From an uncultured Bacteroidota bacterium (GTDB taxonomy: Bacteria; Bacteroidota; Bacteroidia; Flavobacteriales; Flavobacteriaceae), in the NCBI GenBank assembly GCA_902594745.1, contig CACJNF010000006.1, positions 7,501 through 71,500 on the forward strand: a stretch of DNA of 64,000 bases, read 5' to 3'. The notes below the pieces were generated by a model. The model ran no database searches, was not told where the DNA came from, and saw only the letters and a program-made list of their open reading frames with translations. The position numbers and the translations under genes are program-made. Positions 53,031 through 62,802 of the stretch are shown one piece after another. Positions within the stretch are counted from its first letter, which is position 1. The number at the start of each line of letters is the position of its first letter.

Positions 53031-54176
53031 TTATTGAATCTTGCCGCCACCACCTCTAGCACCTCCAGCACTAGCACCTCCGGCACTACCTCTAGCACCA
53101 CCTGATGAAGATCCAGAACTGAAGTTTGATCCACCAGAACTTCTTGAAGATGAAAAACTAGAATTTCCTGATCTCCTGGAATTTGAGTTGTAATAGTTAG
53201 GGCTTGCTTGGAACCTTCCTGTATCATTGTTAAAAGATCTCCCCTGAAAAGTACTTCCTCTTTGACTTGGATTAATAGATCTAATTCTTTGATATGTTTC
53301 TCTAACTACATCGTTTTTTATCGCACTAAGGTTAGGAATTGAACTTGTTGAGTTAGTACTTCTTGAATAACCACTTCCTGATCTGTAAACTCCAATTAAG
53401 TTATTTTGTTTTAACTGTCTTAGGTTTGGTGTATTGGCTCTATCATTATTTATTCCAGTTCTGTCAATGTAAACTCCTCCATAAGAGCCTAATCTTGAAT
53501 ATATGCTTGAAACTCTTACACCATTAGAATTAGTTGACCTAGAATTTTCACTAGATGAAGTCTTTTCACCACGTCTAGAAGCTGAGTTACTAATTGTTGG
53601 AGTTTGATTAATAATCGCAGGATCTGAGGTATTTGCAATAGAACTTTTATAAGCTCTAGAATCATACATACCGCCATAGTACCAAGGATACATTCTTGAA
53701 TTTCTAAAATAATACCAATAGTAATTTCCAATAAAATATGAATATGGATTTAAATAATAGTCAATTGGCCTTGGGTAAAAAGGATATCCTAATCCATACC
53801 TGTAGCTTTCATAAAAGAAAGGATAACTACTAAACCCATAATTAATAAACAACCCATTATTAGTAAAGAATGGATTAAATGACATATCATGAAAGAATGG
53901 ATTATAGTAGAACCTACCAAAACTTGGAAAGAAATTATTAACTATCTCTCTTGAATCTGGTTTTGCTCCCCATGGTAAATTTCCATTATCATTTGAAGAA
54001 AAATCGTCTAAAGATACCTGAGCGTAATTATCAAATACTCCTTCATAGTTAGTTCCTCTGTCTGTAGAAACATATATGCCATCATCTTCGTAATAAGACG
54101 ATAAATAATATGTCGAACAGCTCATAAAAAGAACTGAAAACAGTGATATTTTTAGTATTGTTGAGAATTTCTTCAT
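53031..54176 (-). CDS. Lipoprotein with Gly/Ser/Ala-rich C-terminal tail
   Basis: Lipobox FMSC; Tyr/Phe/Asn-rich middle; C-terminal low complexity SGSSSGGARGSAGGASAGGARGGGGKIQ. Confidence 0.75.
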   Translation of the reverse strand: MKKFSTILKISLFSVLFMSCSTYYLSSYYEDDGIYVSTDRGTNYEGVFDNYAQVSLDDFSSNDNGNLPWGAKPDSREIVNNFFPSFGRFYYNPFFHDMSFNPFFTNNGLFINYGFSSYPFFYESYRYGLGYPFYPRPIDYYLNPYSYFIGNYYWYYFRNSRMYPWYYGGMYDSRAYKSSIANTSDPAIINQTPTISNSASRRGEKTSSSENSRSTNSNGVRVSSIYSRLGSYGGVYIDRTGINNDRANTPNLRQLKQNNLIGVYRSGSGYSRSTNSTSSIPNLSAIKNDVVRETYQRIRSINPSQRGSTFQGRSFNNDTGRFQASPNYYNSNSRRSGNSSFSSSRSSGGSNFSSGSSSGGARGSAGGASAGGARGGGGKIQ

Positions 54177-54262
54177 TTCTATAAAGTTATAACAAAAAGT
54201 TTATTTTAAAAAATGTAATTTTACAACTACTTATTTATGACCAAAAATTATGCCAAAAATAA

Positions 54263-55741
54263 ATGGGAAATAAGATAACTGCAAGAAAAGAAGATTATTC
54301 AAAGTGGTACAATGATATTGTCTCGGAAGCAGGTTTAGCTGAATCTTCTGATGTAAGAGGATGTATGGTTATTAAGCCTTACGGATTTTCTATTTGGGAA
54401 TTAATGAAGTCTCAGCTGGACAAAATGTTCAAGGAAACAGGTCATGAAAATGCTTATTTTCCTCTATTTGTTCCAAAATCTCTATTTGAGGCTGAAGAAA
54501 AGAATGCTGAAGGTTTTGCTAAAGAATGTGCAATAGTTACACATTATAGATTAAAAAATGATCCGGATAAAAAAGGTAAATTGATAATTGACCCAGATTC
54601 TAAGTTAGAAGAAGAGCTAATTGTTAGACCTACAAGTGAAGCAATTATTTGGAAAACATATAAAAACTGGATTCAATCATACAGAGATTTACCAATTTTA
54701 ATTAATCAATGGGCTAATGTCGTTAGATGGGAAATGAGAACTAGGCTATTTTTAAGAACAGCAGAATTTTTATGGCAGGAAGGTCATACTGCTCATGCAA
54801 CAAAAGAAGAGGCCTTAAATGAGACAAAACTTATTAATGACATCTATGCTGAGTTTGCTGAAAAATATATGGCTATGCCTGTTGTAAAAGGTTATAAATC
54901 TGAGTCGGAGAGATTTGCTGGAGCTGAGGAAACTTTGTGTATTGAGGCTTTGATGCAAGATGGTAAAGCGCTTCAAGCAGGTACATCTCATTTTTTAGGT
55001 CAAAATTTTGCTAAAGCTTTTGACGTTAAATTTGCGGATAAATCCGGAAAATTAGAATATGTCTGGGCAACTTCTTGGGGAGTATCTACAAGATTAATGG
55101 GTGCTCTAATAATGTCTCATAGTGATGACAATGGATTGGTTTTACCGCCATTTCTTGCACCTACACAAGTAATATTAATTCCTGTAATTAAAGCAAAAGA
55201 AAGTTCTGATCAAATAGTTGAAAGGACTAATGAGATCCATTCTAAACTAAAAGACTTGGGGGTCAGAGTTAAGATTGATGATAGAGAAAATATTAGTTTA
55301 GGGTTTAAACTTAATGACTCTGAGGTAAAAGGAATCCCGATGAGAATTGTAATTGGACTCAAAGAAATAGAAAACAATTCAGCTGACATTTTTTATAGAC
55401 ATGACATGTCTAAAATTAATTCATCTTTTGATAAAATTGTTGATAAAATTTTTGACTCAATTGAGTTAATTCAAGATAACATGATTAAGCTTTCAAATGA
55501 AAGGCTAAAAAGCAATACACATGAGGTGGATAGCTATGATGATTTTAAAAACTTAATTGAATCTCAAAGTGGTTTTGTAATTGCTGGTTGGGATGGTACA
55601 AAAGAAACTGAAGAAGCTATAAAGAATGAAACCAAAGCTACAATAAGGTGTATTCCTGAAAACATTGATTCTAAAGGTGTTACATGTATATACTCAGGTA
55701 AACCTGCTGCTCATAAAGTAATATTTTCAAAATCTTATTGA
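54263..55741 (+). CDS. proS: Prolyl-tRNA synthetase (eukaryote/archaeon-like type)
   Basis: [74 protein letters not shown]. Confidence 0.96.
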   Translation: MGNKITARKEDYSKWYNDIVSEAGLAESSDVRGCMVIKPYGFSIWELMKSQLDKMFKETGHENAYFPLFVPKSLFEAEEKNAEGFAKECAIVTHYRLKNDPDKKGKLIIDPDSKLEEELIVRPTSEAIIWKTYKNWIQSYRDLPILINQWANVVRWEMRTRLFLRTAEFLWQEGHTAHATKEEALNETKLINDIYAEFAEKYMAMPVVKGYKSESERFAGAEETLCIEALMQDGKALQAGTSHFLGQNFAKAFDVKFADKSGKLEYVWATSWGVSTRLMGALIMSHSDDNGLVLPPFLAPTQVILIPVIKAKESSDQIVERTNEIHSKLKDLGVRVKIDDRENISLGFKLNDSEVKGIPMRIVIGLKEIENNSADIFYRHDMSKINSSFDKIVDKIFDSIELIQDNMIKLSNERLKSNTHEVDSYDDFKNLIESQSGFVIAGWDGTKETEEAIKNETKATIRCIPENIDSKGVTCIYSGKPAAHKVIFSKSY

Positions 55742-55766
55742 AATATTAAAATTTCAATTAAATTTG
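55738..55766 (+). promoter_or_regulatory. Bacteroidota-type promoter upstream of tRNA-Glu/rpsT
   Basis: TTG (55738-55740) - N18 - TAAATTTG (55759-55766), 10 nt before the tRNA 5' end. Confidence 0.6.
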
Positions 55767-55776
55767 CAACCTGTTT

Positions 55777-55848
55777 GGCCCGTTCGTCTATCGGTTAGGA
55801 CCTCAGGTTTTCATCCTGGAAAGAGGGGTTCGATTCCCCTACGGGCTA
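55777..55848 (+). tRNA. tRNA-Glu (TTC)
   Basis: GGCCCGTTCGTCTATCGGTTAGGACCTCAGGTTTTCATCCTGGAAAGAGGGGTTCGATTCCCCTACGGGCTA; anticodon loop TTTTCAT. Confidence 0.96.
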
Positions 55849-55861
55849 CAAATTAAAAATT

Positions 55862-56104
55862 ATGGCAAATCATAAATCAGCTTTAAAAAGAATTCGTTCT
55901 AATGAAACAAAGAAGTCTCTGAATAAACTTCAGCATAAGACTACTAGAAATGCTATTAAAAAATTAAAGGATGCTAAGAGTAAGAAAGAAGCTCAAAAGC
56001 TTTACCCTGGCGTTGTATCTTTACTTGATAAATTAGCTAAGAAAAATGTTATTCACAAGAACAAAGCATCTAATTTAAAGTCAAAGCTAAGTAAACTTCA
56101 ATAA
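55862..56104 (+). CDS. rpsT: 30S ribosomal protein S20
   Basis: MANHKSALKRIRSNETKKSLNKLQHKTTRNAIKKL. Confidence 0.96.
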   Translation: MANHKSALKRIRSNETKKSLNKLQHKTTRNAIKKLKDAKSKKEAQKLYPGVVSLLDKLAKKNVIHKNKASNLKSKLSKLQ

Positions 56105-56105
56105 A

Positions 56106-57506
56106 TTAAGAGTTCATAGATATAAGAAACTCTTCATTACTCTTGGTTTTCTTAAACCTGTCATTAATGAATTCCATTGCCTCAACAGGATTCATATCAG
56201 CTAAATACTTTCTCATTATCCACATTCTCTGAATTGTGTTTTCATCTAAAAGAAGGTCGTCTCTTCTGGTACTGGATGAAACCAGATCAATTGCTGGGAA
56301 TATTCTTCTATTAGATATTCTTCTATCTAATTGTAGTTCCATATTACCGGTACCTTTAAATTCTTCAAAGATTACCTCATCCATTTTTGATCCAGTCTCT
56401 GTAAGGGCTGTAGATATAATAGATAATGAACCACCATTCTCAATATTTCTTGCAGCTCCAAAAAATCTCTTTGGTTTATGAAGTGCATTTGCATCAACAC
56501 CACCACTCAAAATTTTTCCAGATGCAGGTTGAACTGTATTATAAGCTCTTGCAAGTCTAGTAATTGAGTCTAGAAGTATTACAACATCATGACCACATTC
56601 TACAAGTCTCTTAGCTTTTTCTAAAACTATGTTAGCAACTCTAACATGTCTATCTGCTGGTTCATCAAATGTTGAAGCGACCACTTCCCCTTTTACATTT
56701 CTCTGCATGTCAGTAACTTCTTCAGGTCTTTCGTCTATTAAAAGAATTATTTGAAAAACTTCTGGATGATTTGCTGCAATAGCATTTGCAACATCTTTAA
56801 GAAGCATTGTCTTTCCAGTTTTTGGTTGTGAAACAATCATTCCCCTTTGTCCTTTTCCAATTGGAGAAAAAAGATCAATAATTCTAGTAGAAATTGTACT
56901 TTCTTTAGATGAAATATTAAACTTCTCTTCTGGAAAAAGAGGAGTTAAATGTTCAAAAGAGACTCTATCTCTAACAACCTCTGGATCTAAGCCATTAATT
57001 TTGTTCACCTTAATAAGAGGAAAATACTTTTCGCCATCTTTTGGAGGTCTAACTGTTCCATGAACAGTATCACCAGTTTTTAATCCAAAAAGTTTAATTT
57101 GAGATTGAGAAACATAAATATCATCAGGAGATGATAGATAATTATAATCTGATGATCTTAAGAAACCATATCCATCTTGCATTATCTCCAAGACTCCCTC
57201 GGACTCAATTATACCATCAAACTCAAAATCAGGTTCTTTATATCTTCGTCTGCTGTCCTTATTATAGTTTTTACTTTGATGATTTTTATTACCACCATTA
57301 TTAGGTCTATTTTCCTTAAAATTACTTTTGGTAACCTTTGGCTCCTCAGGTTTAATATCATTTGATTTTTCTTCACTTGCATTGCCAACAATTTTGTCAA
57401 TGATATCTTGTTTTTTTAAACCTGTTAGTTCTTTAATGCCGATTTGTTCAGCAATTTCAATAAGCTCGGCTAATTTTTTAGCCTTAAGCATTTTAATATC
57501 GTACAT
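56106..57506 (-). CDS. rho: Transcription termination factor Rho
   Basis: [93 protein letters not shown]. Confidence 0.98.
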   Translation of the reverse strand: MYDIKMLKAKKLAELIEIAEQIGIKELTGLKKQDIIDKIVGNASEEKSNDIKPEEPKVTKSNFKENRPNNGGNKNHQSKNYNKDSRRRYKEPDFEFDGIIESEGVLEIMQDGYGFLRSSDYNYLSSPDDIYVSQSQIKLFGLKTGDTVHGTVRPPKDGEKYFPLIKVNKINGLDPEVVRDRVSFEHLTPLFPEEKFNISSKESTISTRIIDLFSPIGKGQRGMIVSQPKTGKTMLLKDVANAIAANHPEVFQIILLIDERPEEVTDMQRNVKGEVVASTFDEPADRHVRVANIVLEKAKRLVECGHDVVILLDSITRLARAYNTVQPASGKILSGGVDANALHKPKRFFGAARNIENGGSLSIISTALTETGSKMDEVIFEEFKGTGNMELQLDRRISNRRIFPAIDLVSSSTRRDDLLLDENTIQRMWIMRKYLADMNPVEAMEFINDRFKKTKSNEEFLISMNS

Positions 57507-57621
57507 GTGTATATGTGGTTTTGATTTGAAATGTTAATAGAAAAATACTTCTTGGTAAGAAATAGTGCAACAAATTTACGAATTTATTTTTAATTTGATA
57601 AATTATCTTTAATTGCTAATA

Positions 57622-58380
57622 ATGTCAAGGTATTTTGTTGAGTTTTCGTATGATGGTTCAGACTACCATGGTCTTCAAAAACAGCCCAATTCTGTTACTA
57701 TTCAAGAGGTTATTGAAAATAACTTTGAAAAGTTTATTGGTAGTGAAATAAACCTTGTTCTTGCTGGAAGAACTGATGCAGGAGTTCATGCAAAGCAAAT
57801 GTATGCTCATTTTGATGTTGAAAAGGATTTTGAAAAAGATATTTTTTGCAAAAGATTAAACACTATGTTGCCAAAAGATATATGTATAGAGTCAATTAAT
57901 CTTGTATCTAAAGAAGCACATGCTAGGTTTGATGCAATATCAAGATCTTATGAGTATGTTATATCTAATGAAAAAAATCCTTTTAACAATAAGTTTACTT
58001 ATTACTTTAAAGATCACCTTGATCTGGAGAAAATGAATGAATGTTGTCTTGATTTATTAGATCATAAAGATTTTAAGTGTTTTTCTAAATCAAATACAGA
58101 TGTTAAAACATATATTTGTGATATTACATTTGCTAAATGGAAAGAGGTAAATAATGAATTTAGGTTCAATATTACTGCAGATAGATTCTTGAGAAATATG
58201 GTTCGTTCAATTGTGGGCACTATGATTGACGTTGGAAGATCAAGAATTTCTCACGAAAGTTTTAAAAAAATTCTTAAATCAAGAAGTAGGAGTGAGGCAG
58301 GTTTTTCTGTTCCAGCTTCTGGTTTAAGCTTGTTAAACATTAAGTATAATAATATTTTTATAGAGAGTTGGAAAAAGTAA
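57622..58380 (+). CDS. truA: tRNA pseudouridine(38-40) synthase
   Basis: RYFVEFSYDGSDYHGLQKQPNSVTIQEVIE; AGRTDAGVHAKQMYAHFD; DRFLRNMVRSIVGTMIDVG. Confidence 0.95.
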   Translation: MSRYFVEFSYDGSDYHGLQKQPNSVTIQEVIENNFEKFIGSEINLVLAGRTDAGVHAKQMYAHFDVEKDFEKDIFCKRLNTMLPKDICIESINLVSKEAHARFDAISRSYEYVISNEKNPFNNKFTYYFKDHLDLEKMNECCLDLLDHKDFKCFSKSNTDVKTYICDITFAKWKEVNNEFRFNITADRFLRNMVRSIVGTMIDVGRSRISHESFKKILKSRSRSEAGFSVPASGLSLLNIKYNNIFIESWKK

Positions 58381-60134
58381 AGGGTAAAATTTTTGACATA
58401 AATCTTTTTAATAAATTATTGATTTTTGTAAAACCCTACAATATATCATTCTATGGAGTGTTGCTATCAGCAATTATAATCTCTCTTCTTTCAACTCTAA
58501 CTCCTTACCTGCTAAAAATAGTAGTTGATGATTATATTCTTCCAAAAAATTATGATGGAATGCAAACCATAATTATGATTATGGTAGGAGTTTTATTTCT
58601 TGAAGTCATTTTTATGTATCTATTTGCTTACTATGCTAATTGGCTAGGTCAAAAAGTCATCAAGGATTTACGAGTAAATGTTTTCGAAAAAATTATAAAA
58701 TTTAAAATGTCTTTCTTCGATAAAAATGCTGTTGGAAGGCTTGTAACAAGAACTGTTAATGACATAGAGACTATTGCAAGTATTTTTTCACAAGGATTAT
58801 TTATGATCATTGCCGATATTCTTAAAATGCTTACTGTATTAATTGTAATGGTTATAATAAGTTGGGAGTTAACCCTTGTCGTAATATCTATTTTTCCATT
58901 ACTTATTTATGCTACCAGAGTCTTTCAAAAAACAATGAAAGTTGCCTTTGAAAAAGTTAGAAAAGAGGTAGCAAACTTAAATTCCTTTGTACAAGAGAGA
59001 ATTAGTGGAATTAAAATTGTTCAAATTTTTAGCAGAGAAGAAGTTGAAATAGATAATTTTCAAAAAATAAATATCAGACACAGAGATGCATGGTTAAGAA
59101 CAGTATGGATCAATTCCATTTTTTTTCCAATTGCTGAAATTTCTACTTCAATATGTATTGGTCTTTTGGTATGGTATGGTGGTTTTAACAATATAAATGG
59201 AGATAATATTTCTCTTGGAACATTATTCCTGTTTATTTCAATGTCAGGTCTACTTTTTAGACCACTTAGACAAATTGCAGATAGATTTAATACTCTTCAA
59301 ATGGGAATGGTTTCTACAGAGAGAATTTTTAAAATTTTAGAGGATAATTCACATATTAAAGATGACGGTGTTTTATATAAAAGGAAATTTGAGGGAATGA
59401 TTGAGTTTAAAGATGTAACCTTTTCTTACGTTAAAAATGAGGTAGTAATTAATAATATCTCATTTAAAATAAATCCTGGAGAGACTTTTGCAATAGTTGG
59501 ACCAACTGGAAGCGGTAAAACAACAATTACAAATTTAATAGCAAGATTCTATGAGCATGATAAGGGTAAAATTTTGATTGATGGAGAGAACATAAATAAC
59601 TTAGAATTAACTAACATTAGGAACCAGGTTGGAATTATACTCCAAGATGTCTTTCTTTTTGCAGATACAATATTTAATAACATCGCTTTATACAATGATA
59701 AAATATCATTAGAGGATGTTCAGAATGCAGCTAAAGAGCTAGAAATACATGACTTTATAAATTCTCTACCAAACGGATATGATTTCAATGTAAGTGAAAG
59801 AGGGAGTACTTTATCATCCGGTCAGAAACAGCTAATAGCTTTTCTTAGAGTATTAGTTAATAATCCAGATATTTTAATTTTAGATGAAGCCACTTCATCG
59901 ATTGATTCTTATTCTGAAGACTTAATAAAAAATGCAACCAAAAAAATTACAAAAGGAAAAACATCAATAATTATTGCTCATAGACTTTCAACCATCGAAT
60001 CTGCAGATAAAATCATATACATGGAAAATGGTAAAATATTAGAACAAGGAAATCATAAAGAGCTACTAAATATTGAAAATGGTAATTTTAAAAAGCTTTA
60101 TCAAGAACAACTTTTAGAGGAAGAATTAATTTAA
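58368..60134 (+). CDS. ABC transporter permease/ATP-binding protein (MsbA-like exporter)
   Basis: TM domain; FAIVGPTGSGKTTITNLIARFYEHDKGKILIDG; STLSSGQKQLIAFLRVLVNNPDILILDEATSSID. Confidence 0.94.
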   Translation: MEKVKGKIFDINLFNKLLIFVKPYNISFYGVLLSAIIISLLSTLTPYLLKIVVDDYILPKNYDGMQTIIMIMVGVLFLEVIFMYLFAYYANWLGQKVIKDLRVNVFEKIIKFKMSFFDKNAVGRLVTRTVNDIETIASIFSQGLFMIIADILKMLTVLIVMVIISWELTLVVISIFPLLIYATRVFQKTMKVAFEKVRKEVANLNSFVQERISGIKIVQIFSREEVEIDNFQKINIRHRDAWLRTVWINSIFFPIAEISTSICIGLLVWYGGFNNINGDNISLGTLFLFISMSGLLFRPLRQIADRFNTLQMGMVSTERIFKILEDNSHIKDDGVLYKRKFEGMIEFKDVTFSYVKNEVVINNISFKINPGETFAIVGPTGSGKTTITNLIARFYEHDKGKILIDGENINNLELTNIRNQVGIILQDVFLFADTIFNNIALYNDKISLEDVQNAAKELEIHDFINSLPNGYDFNVSERGSTLSSGQKQLIAFLRVLVNNPDILILDEATSSIDSYSEDLIKNATKKITKGKTSIIIAHRLSTIESADKIIYMENGKILEQGNHKELLNIENGNFKKLYQEQLLEEELI

Positions 60135-60968
60135 CTTATTAAACAAAGCTAAACACTCCTTTGCTTCAATAATATCATGTACTCTTAGCATGTCAGCCCC
60201 ATTATTTAAAGCTATTGTATTTAAAATAGACGTACCATTCAGTGCTTTGCTAGGACTTGTGTTTAGGAATTTATATATCATAGATTTTCTAGATATACCA
60301 GCCAATAAAGGTTTTTTGAAGTCTTTAAATTTTTCTAGGTTGCTTAAAATCTCAAAATTATGATCTATGCTTTTACCAAAACCAAATCCAGGATCAATAA
60401 TTATATTTTTTATATTGATACTCTCCAGTTCATTAATCTTTGAATTGAAAAAATTATAGATCGAATCTACTACACTATTATAAGTAGGTTTTTTTTGCAT
60501 ATTATTAGGATCTCCTTTCATATGCATAATTACATAACCTGCATTATAATCTTTCACAACATCAATTAATTTAGAATCATATTTTCCTGAGCTTATATCA
60601 TTTATTATTGCAAAGCCATTATTTAGCGCAAATTCTGCAACTTCTGAATTATAGGTGTCTATAGAAAATAACACATTATTAAAATTTTTGGAAAACTCAA
60701 TTATATATTTTGATGTTAACTTTAATTCATCTTGTCCTTTAATAATCTTAGATCCGGGTTTAGAGCTTACAGCTCCTATATCAATTATATCAACACCTTG
60801 ATTAATCATCTCAGAAACTCTAGAAACGGCCTTATCTATAGAGTTGTATTTACCGCCATCATAAAAAGAGTCATCGGAAATATTAAGAATACCCATAATT
60901 TTTTGAGTATTAAAATCTATTATTTTCCCGTTACAATTTAAAGTCATATTTTTAACCTTCTTTTCCAA
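60126..60968 (-). CDS. folP: Dihydropteroate synthase
   Basis: IMGILNISDDSFYDGGKYNSIDKAV; IDIGAVSSKPGSK; NDISSG; IIDPGFGFGKSIDHNFEIL. Confidence 0.95.
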   Translation of the reverse strand: MEKKVKNMTLNCNGKIIDFNTQKIMGILNISDDSFYDGGKYNSIDKAVSRVSEMINQGVDIIDIGAVSSKPGSKIIKGQDELKLTSKYIIEFSKNFNNVLFSIDTYNSEVAEFALNNGFAIINDISSGKYDSKLIDVVKDYNAGYVIMHMKGDPNNMQKKPTYNSVVDSIYNFFNSKINELESINIKNIIIDPGFGFGKSIDHNFEILSNLEKFKDFKKPLLAGISRKSMIYKFLNTSPSKALNGTSILNTIALNNGADMLRVHDIIEAKECLALFNKLN

Positions 60969-60987
60969 AATTATATTAAAATCTAAT

Positions 60988-61524
60988 ATGGGAGATACAA
61001 AGTCGCAATATCAAAAAATAATAAACAAATCAAGAAAGATATTTGAAGATAAAAATAGTGACTATGGATCTTCATGGAGAATTTTAAGAGTAGTTTCATT
61101 AGTAGATCAAATACATATAAAAGCTCAAAGAATAAGAAACCTTCAAAATAATATATCAAATAAAATTGATGAGGGGCAAACTTCAGAATTTTACGGTATC
61201 ATAAATTATTCTATAATGGGGCTTATACAGCTTGAGATTGGAGTGGTTGATGAGCCAGATTTAAAACTTGATGATATTTTTGAATTGTATGACAAAAAAG
61301 TTTCTGAAACTTTTGAACTAATGATTGCTAAAAACCATGACTATGGAGAAGCATGGAGAGATATGGAAGTAATAAGTTTGACAGATCTTATTATTCAAAA
61401 AATATTTAGAATGAAAAGTATTTTAAAAAATGATGGTAAAACATCTGTAAGTGAAGGAATAGATGCTAATTTTCAAGATATCTTGAATTATTCAGTTTTT
61501 GCCCAAATTTTACTAAAAGAATAA
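60988..61524 (+). CDS. DUF1599 domain protein (nucleotide modification-associated domain)
   Basis: KNSDYGSSWRILRVVSLVDQIHIKAQRIRNLQ and KNHDYGEAWRDMEVISLTDLIIQKIFRMKSI. Confidence 0.85.
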   Translation: MGDTKSQYQKIINKSRKIFEDKNSDYGSSWRILRVVSLVDQIHIKAQRIRNLQNNISNKIDEGQTSEFYGIINYSIMGLIQLEIGVVDEPDLKLDDIFELYDKKVSETFELMIAKNHDYGEAWRDMEVISLTDLIIQKIFRMKSILKNDGKTSVSEGIDANFQDILNYSVFAQILLKE

Positions 61525-61529
61525 ATTTT

Positions 61530-62198
61530 ATGAATCAAAAAATAATTATTGGTAATTGGAAAAATTATTTGAATTATGAAGAATCAATTCTTCTCTCAAA
61601 AGCACTATCAAATATCAATATTTCTGACAAAACAAGGGTAATGATTTCCCCAAATCACTTATATCTAAAAGAAGTTAATGAAATTCTCAATAAAACTAAT
61701 GTTGAAGTAATAGCTCAAAATTTAACTTCTTCAAATTCATCATCAGATACAGGTGGAATAACAGCGGTGCATCTGAGAAATTTAAATGTAAATAGATCTA
61801 TAATTGCTCATTCAGAGGCAAGGATTAGACAGAAGAACCCTCAGGGTGTTCTTACCGAGATTATTCCAATGGGCTTTCAATTCGTATTATGCTTTGAAGA
61901 AATAGATCAAATACCATTAGATTTATTAACTAATGATTTTGAAATAATACTTGCCTATGAACCTGTTTGGGCAATTGGAACTGGAGAAACTGCATCGATT
62001 GATCACATTAATGAAATTCATGAGCAAGTAAAATCAAAACTTAAAGACTTAGAACTTAATATACCTGTTTTATATGGTGGTAGTGTAAACCCATCTAATT
62101 CAAAAGATATTTTAGAATCAGAATTTGTAGATGGGGTTTTAGTTGGAGGAGCATCAACTAAAATAGATCAGTTAGAGGGAATCCTCAATTCTATTTAA
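61530..62198 (+). CDS. tpiA: Triose-phosphate isomerase (short, divergent)
   Basis: IIGNWKNYL (Lys), IIAHSEARIR (His), LAYEPVWAIGTGE (Glu), VLYGGSVNPSN; 222 aa. Confidence 0.85.
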   Translation: MNQKIIIGNWKNYLNYEESILLSKALSNINISDKTRVMISPNHLYLKEVNEILNKTNVEVIAQNLTSSNSSSDTGGITAVHLRNLNVNRSIIAHSEARIRQKNPQGVLTEIIPMGFQFVLCFEEIDQIPLDLLTNDFEIILAYEPVWAIGTGETASIDHINEIHEQVKSKLKDLELNIPVLYGGSVNPSNSKDILESEFVDGVLVGGASTKIDQLEGILNSI

Positions 62199-62232
62199 CA
62201 TTAATTTGTGAATCAAGTTTTTCTTATAAACT

Positions 62233-62240
62233 TATATTTG
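62233..62240 (+). promoter_or_regulatory. -7 element TATATTTG upstream of glutathione peroxidase
   Basis: TAnnTTTG match 7 nt before ATG at 62248; -33 box not at ideal spacing. Confidence 0.45.
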
Positions 62241-62247
62241 CAGCGTG

Positions 62248-62802
62248 ATGTTTAAGAAAACACTTATAACTTTATTATCAATTATGACCCTAACACTGAA
62301 TTCCCAGACTTCTGTAGACAACTCTATTCACCAATTTAAAGTTGCTGACATATATGGTAACATTTTTGATTTTTCTCAATTAAAAGGAAAAAAAGTTATG
62401 ATAGTAAATACTGCTTCAAAATGTGGATTAACATATCAGTATGAGGCTTTACAGAAGCTTTATTCACAATACAAAGATCTAAATTTCGTAATTGTTGGTT
62501 TTCCATCAAACGACTTTTTATGGCAAGAACCAGGATCAAATGATGAGATTATTGATTTTTGTGAGCAAAATTATGGTGTAACCTTTCCAATGATGAGTAA
62601 AATTACTGTTAAGGGAACTAAAAAACATCCCATATATCAGTTTTTAACTCAAAAATCTAAGAACAATTATAAAGACTCCAGAGTTACTTGGAATTTTCAA
62701 AAGTATCTTGTAAATAAACAAGGTCGCGTTGAAAAAATTATTTCTCCAAGGACTAGACCAGATTCTGAAGAAATTGTATCTTGGATAACTGATGTCGACT
62801 AA
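62248..62802 (+). CDS. Glutathione peroxidase family protein (Cys type, secreted)
   Basis: Signal peptide; VNTASKCGLTYQYEALQKLY; FPSNDFLWQEPGSNDEIIDFC; TWNFQKYLVNKQG. Confidence 0.93.
   Translation: MFKKTLITLLSIMTLTLNSQTSVDNSIHQFKVADIYGNIFDFSQLKGKKVMIVNTASKCGLTYQYEALQKLYSQYKDLNFVIVGFPSNDFLWQEPGSNDEIIDFCEQNYGVTFPMMSKITVKGTKKHPIYQFLTQKSKNNYKDSRVTWNFQKYLVNKQGRVEKIISPRTRPDSEEIVSWITDVD

Noticed and set aside
53012-53731. Minus-strand alternative-frame ORFs (53012-53227, 53516-53731) in the Gly/Ser-rich lipoprotein
   Set aside because: Same-strand frame-shifted shadows of low-complexity sequence.
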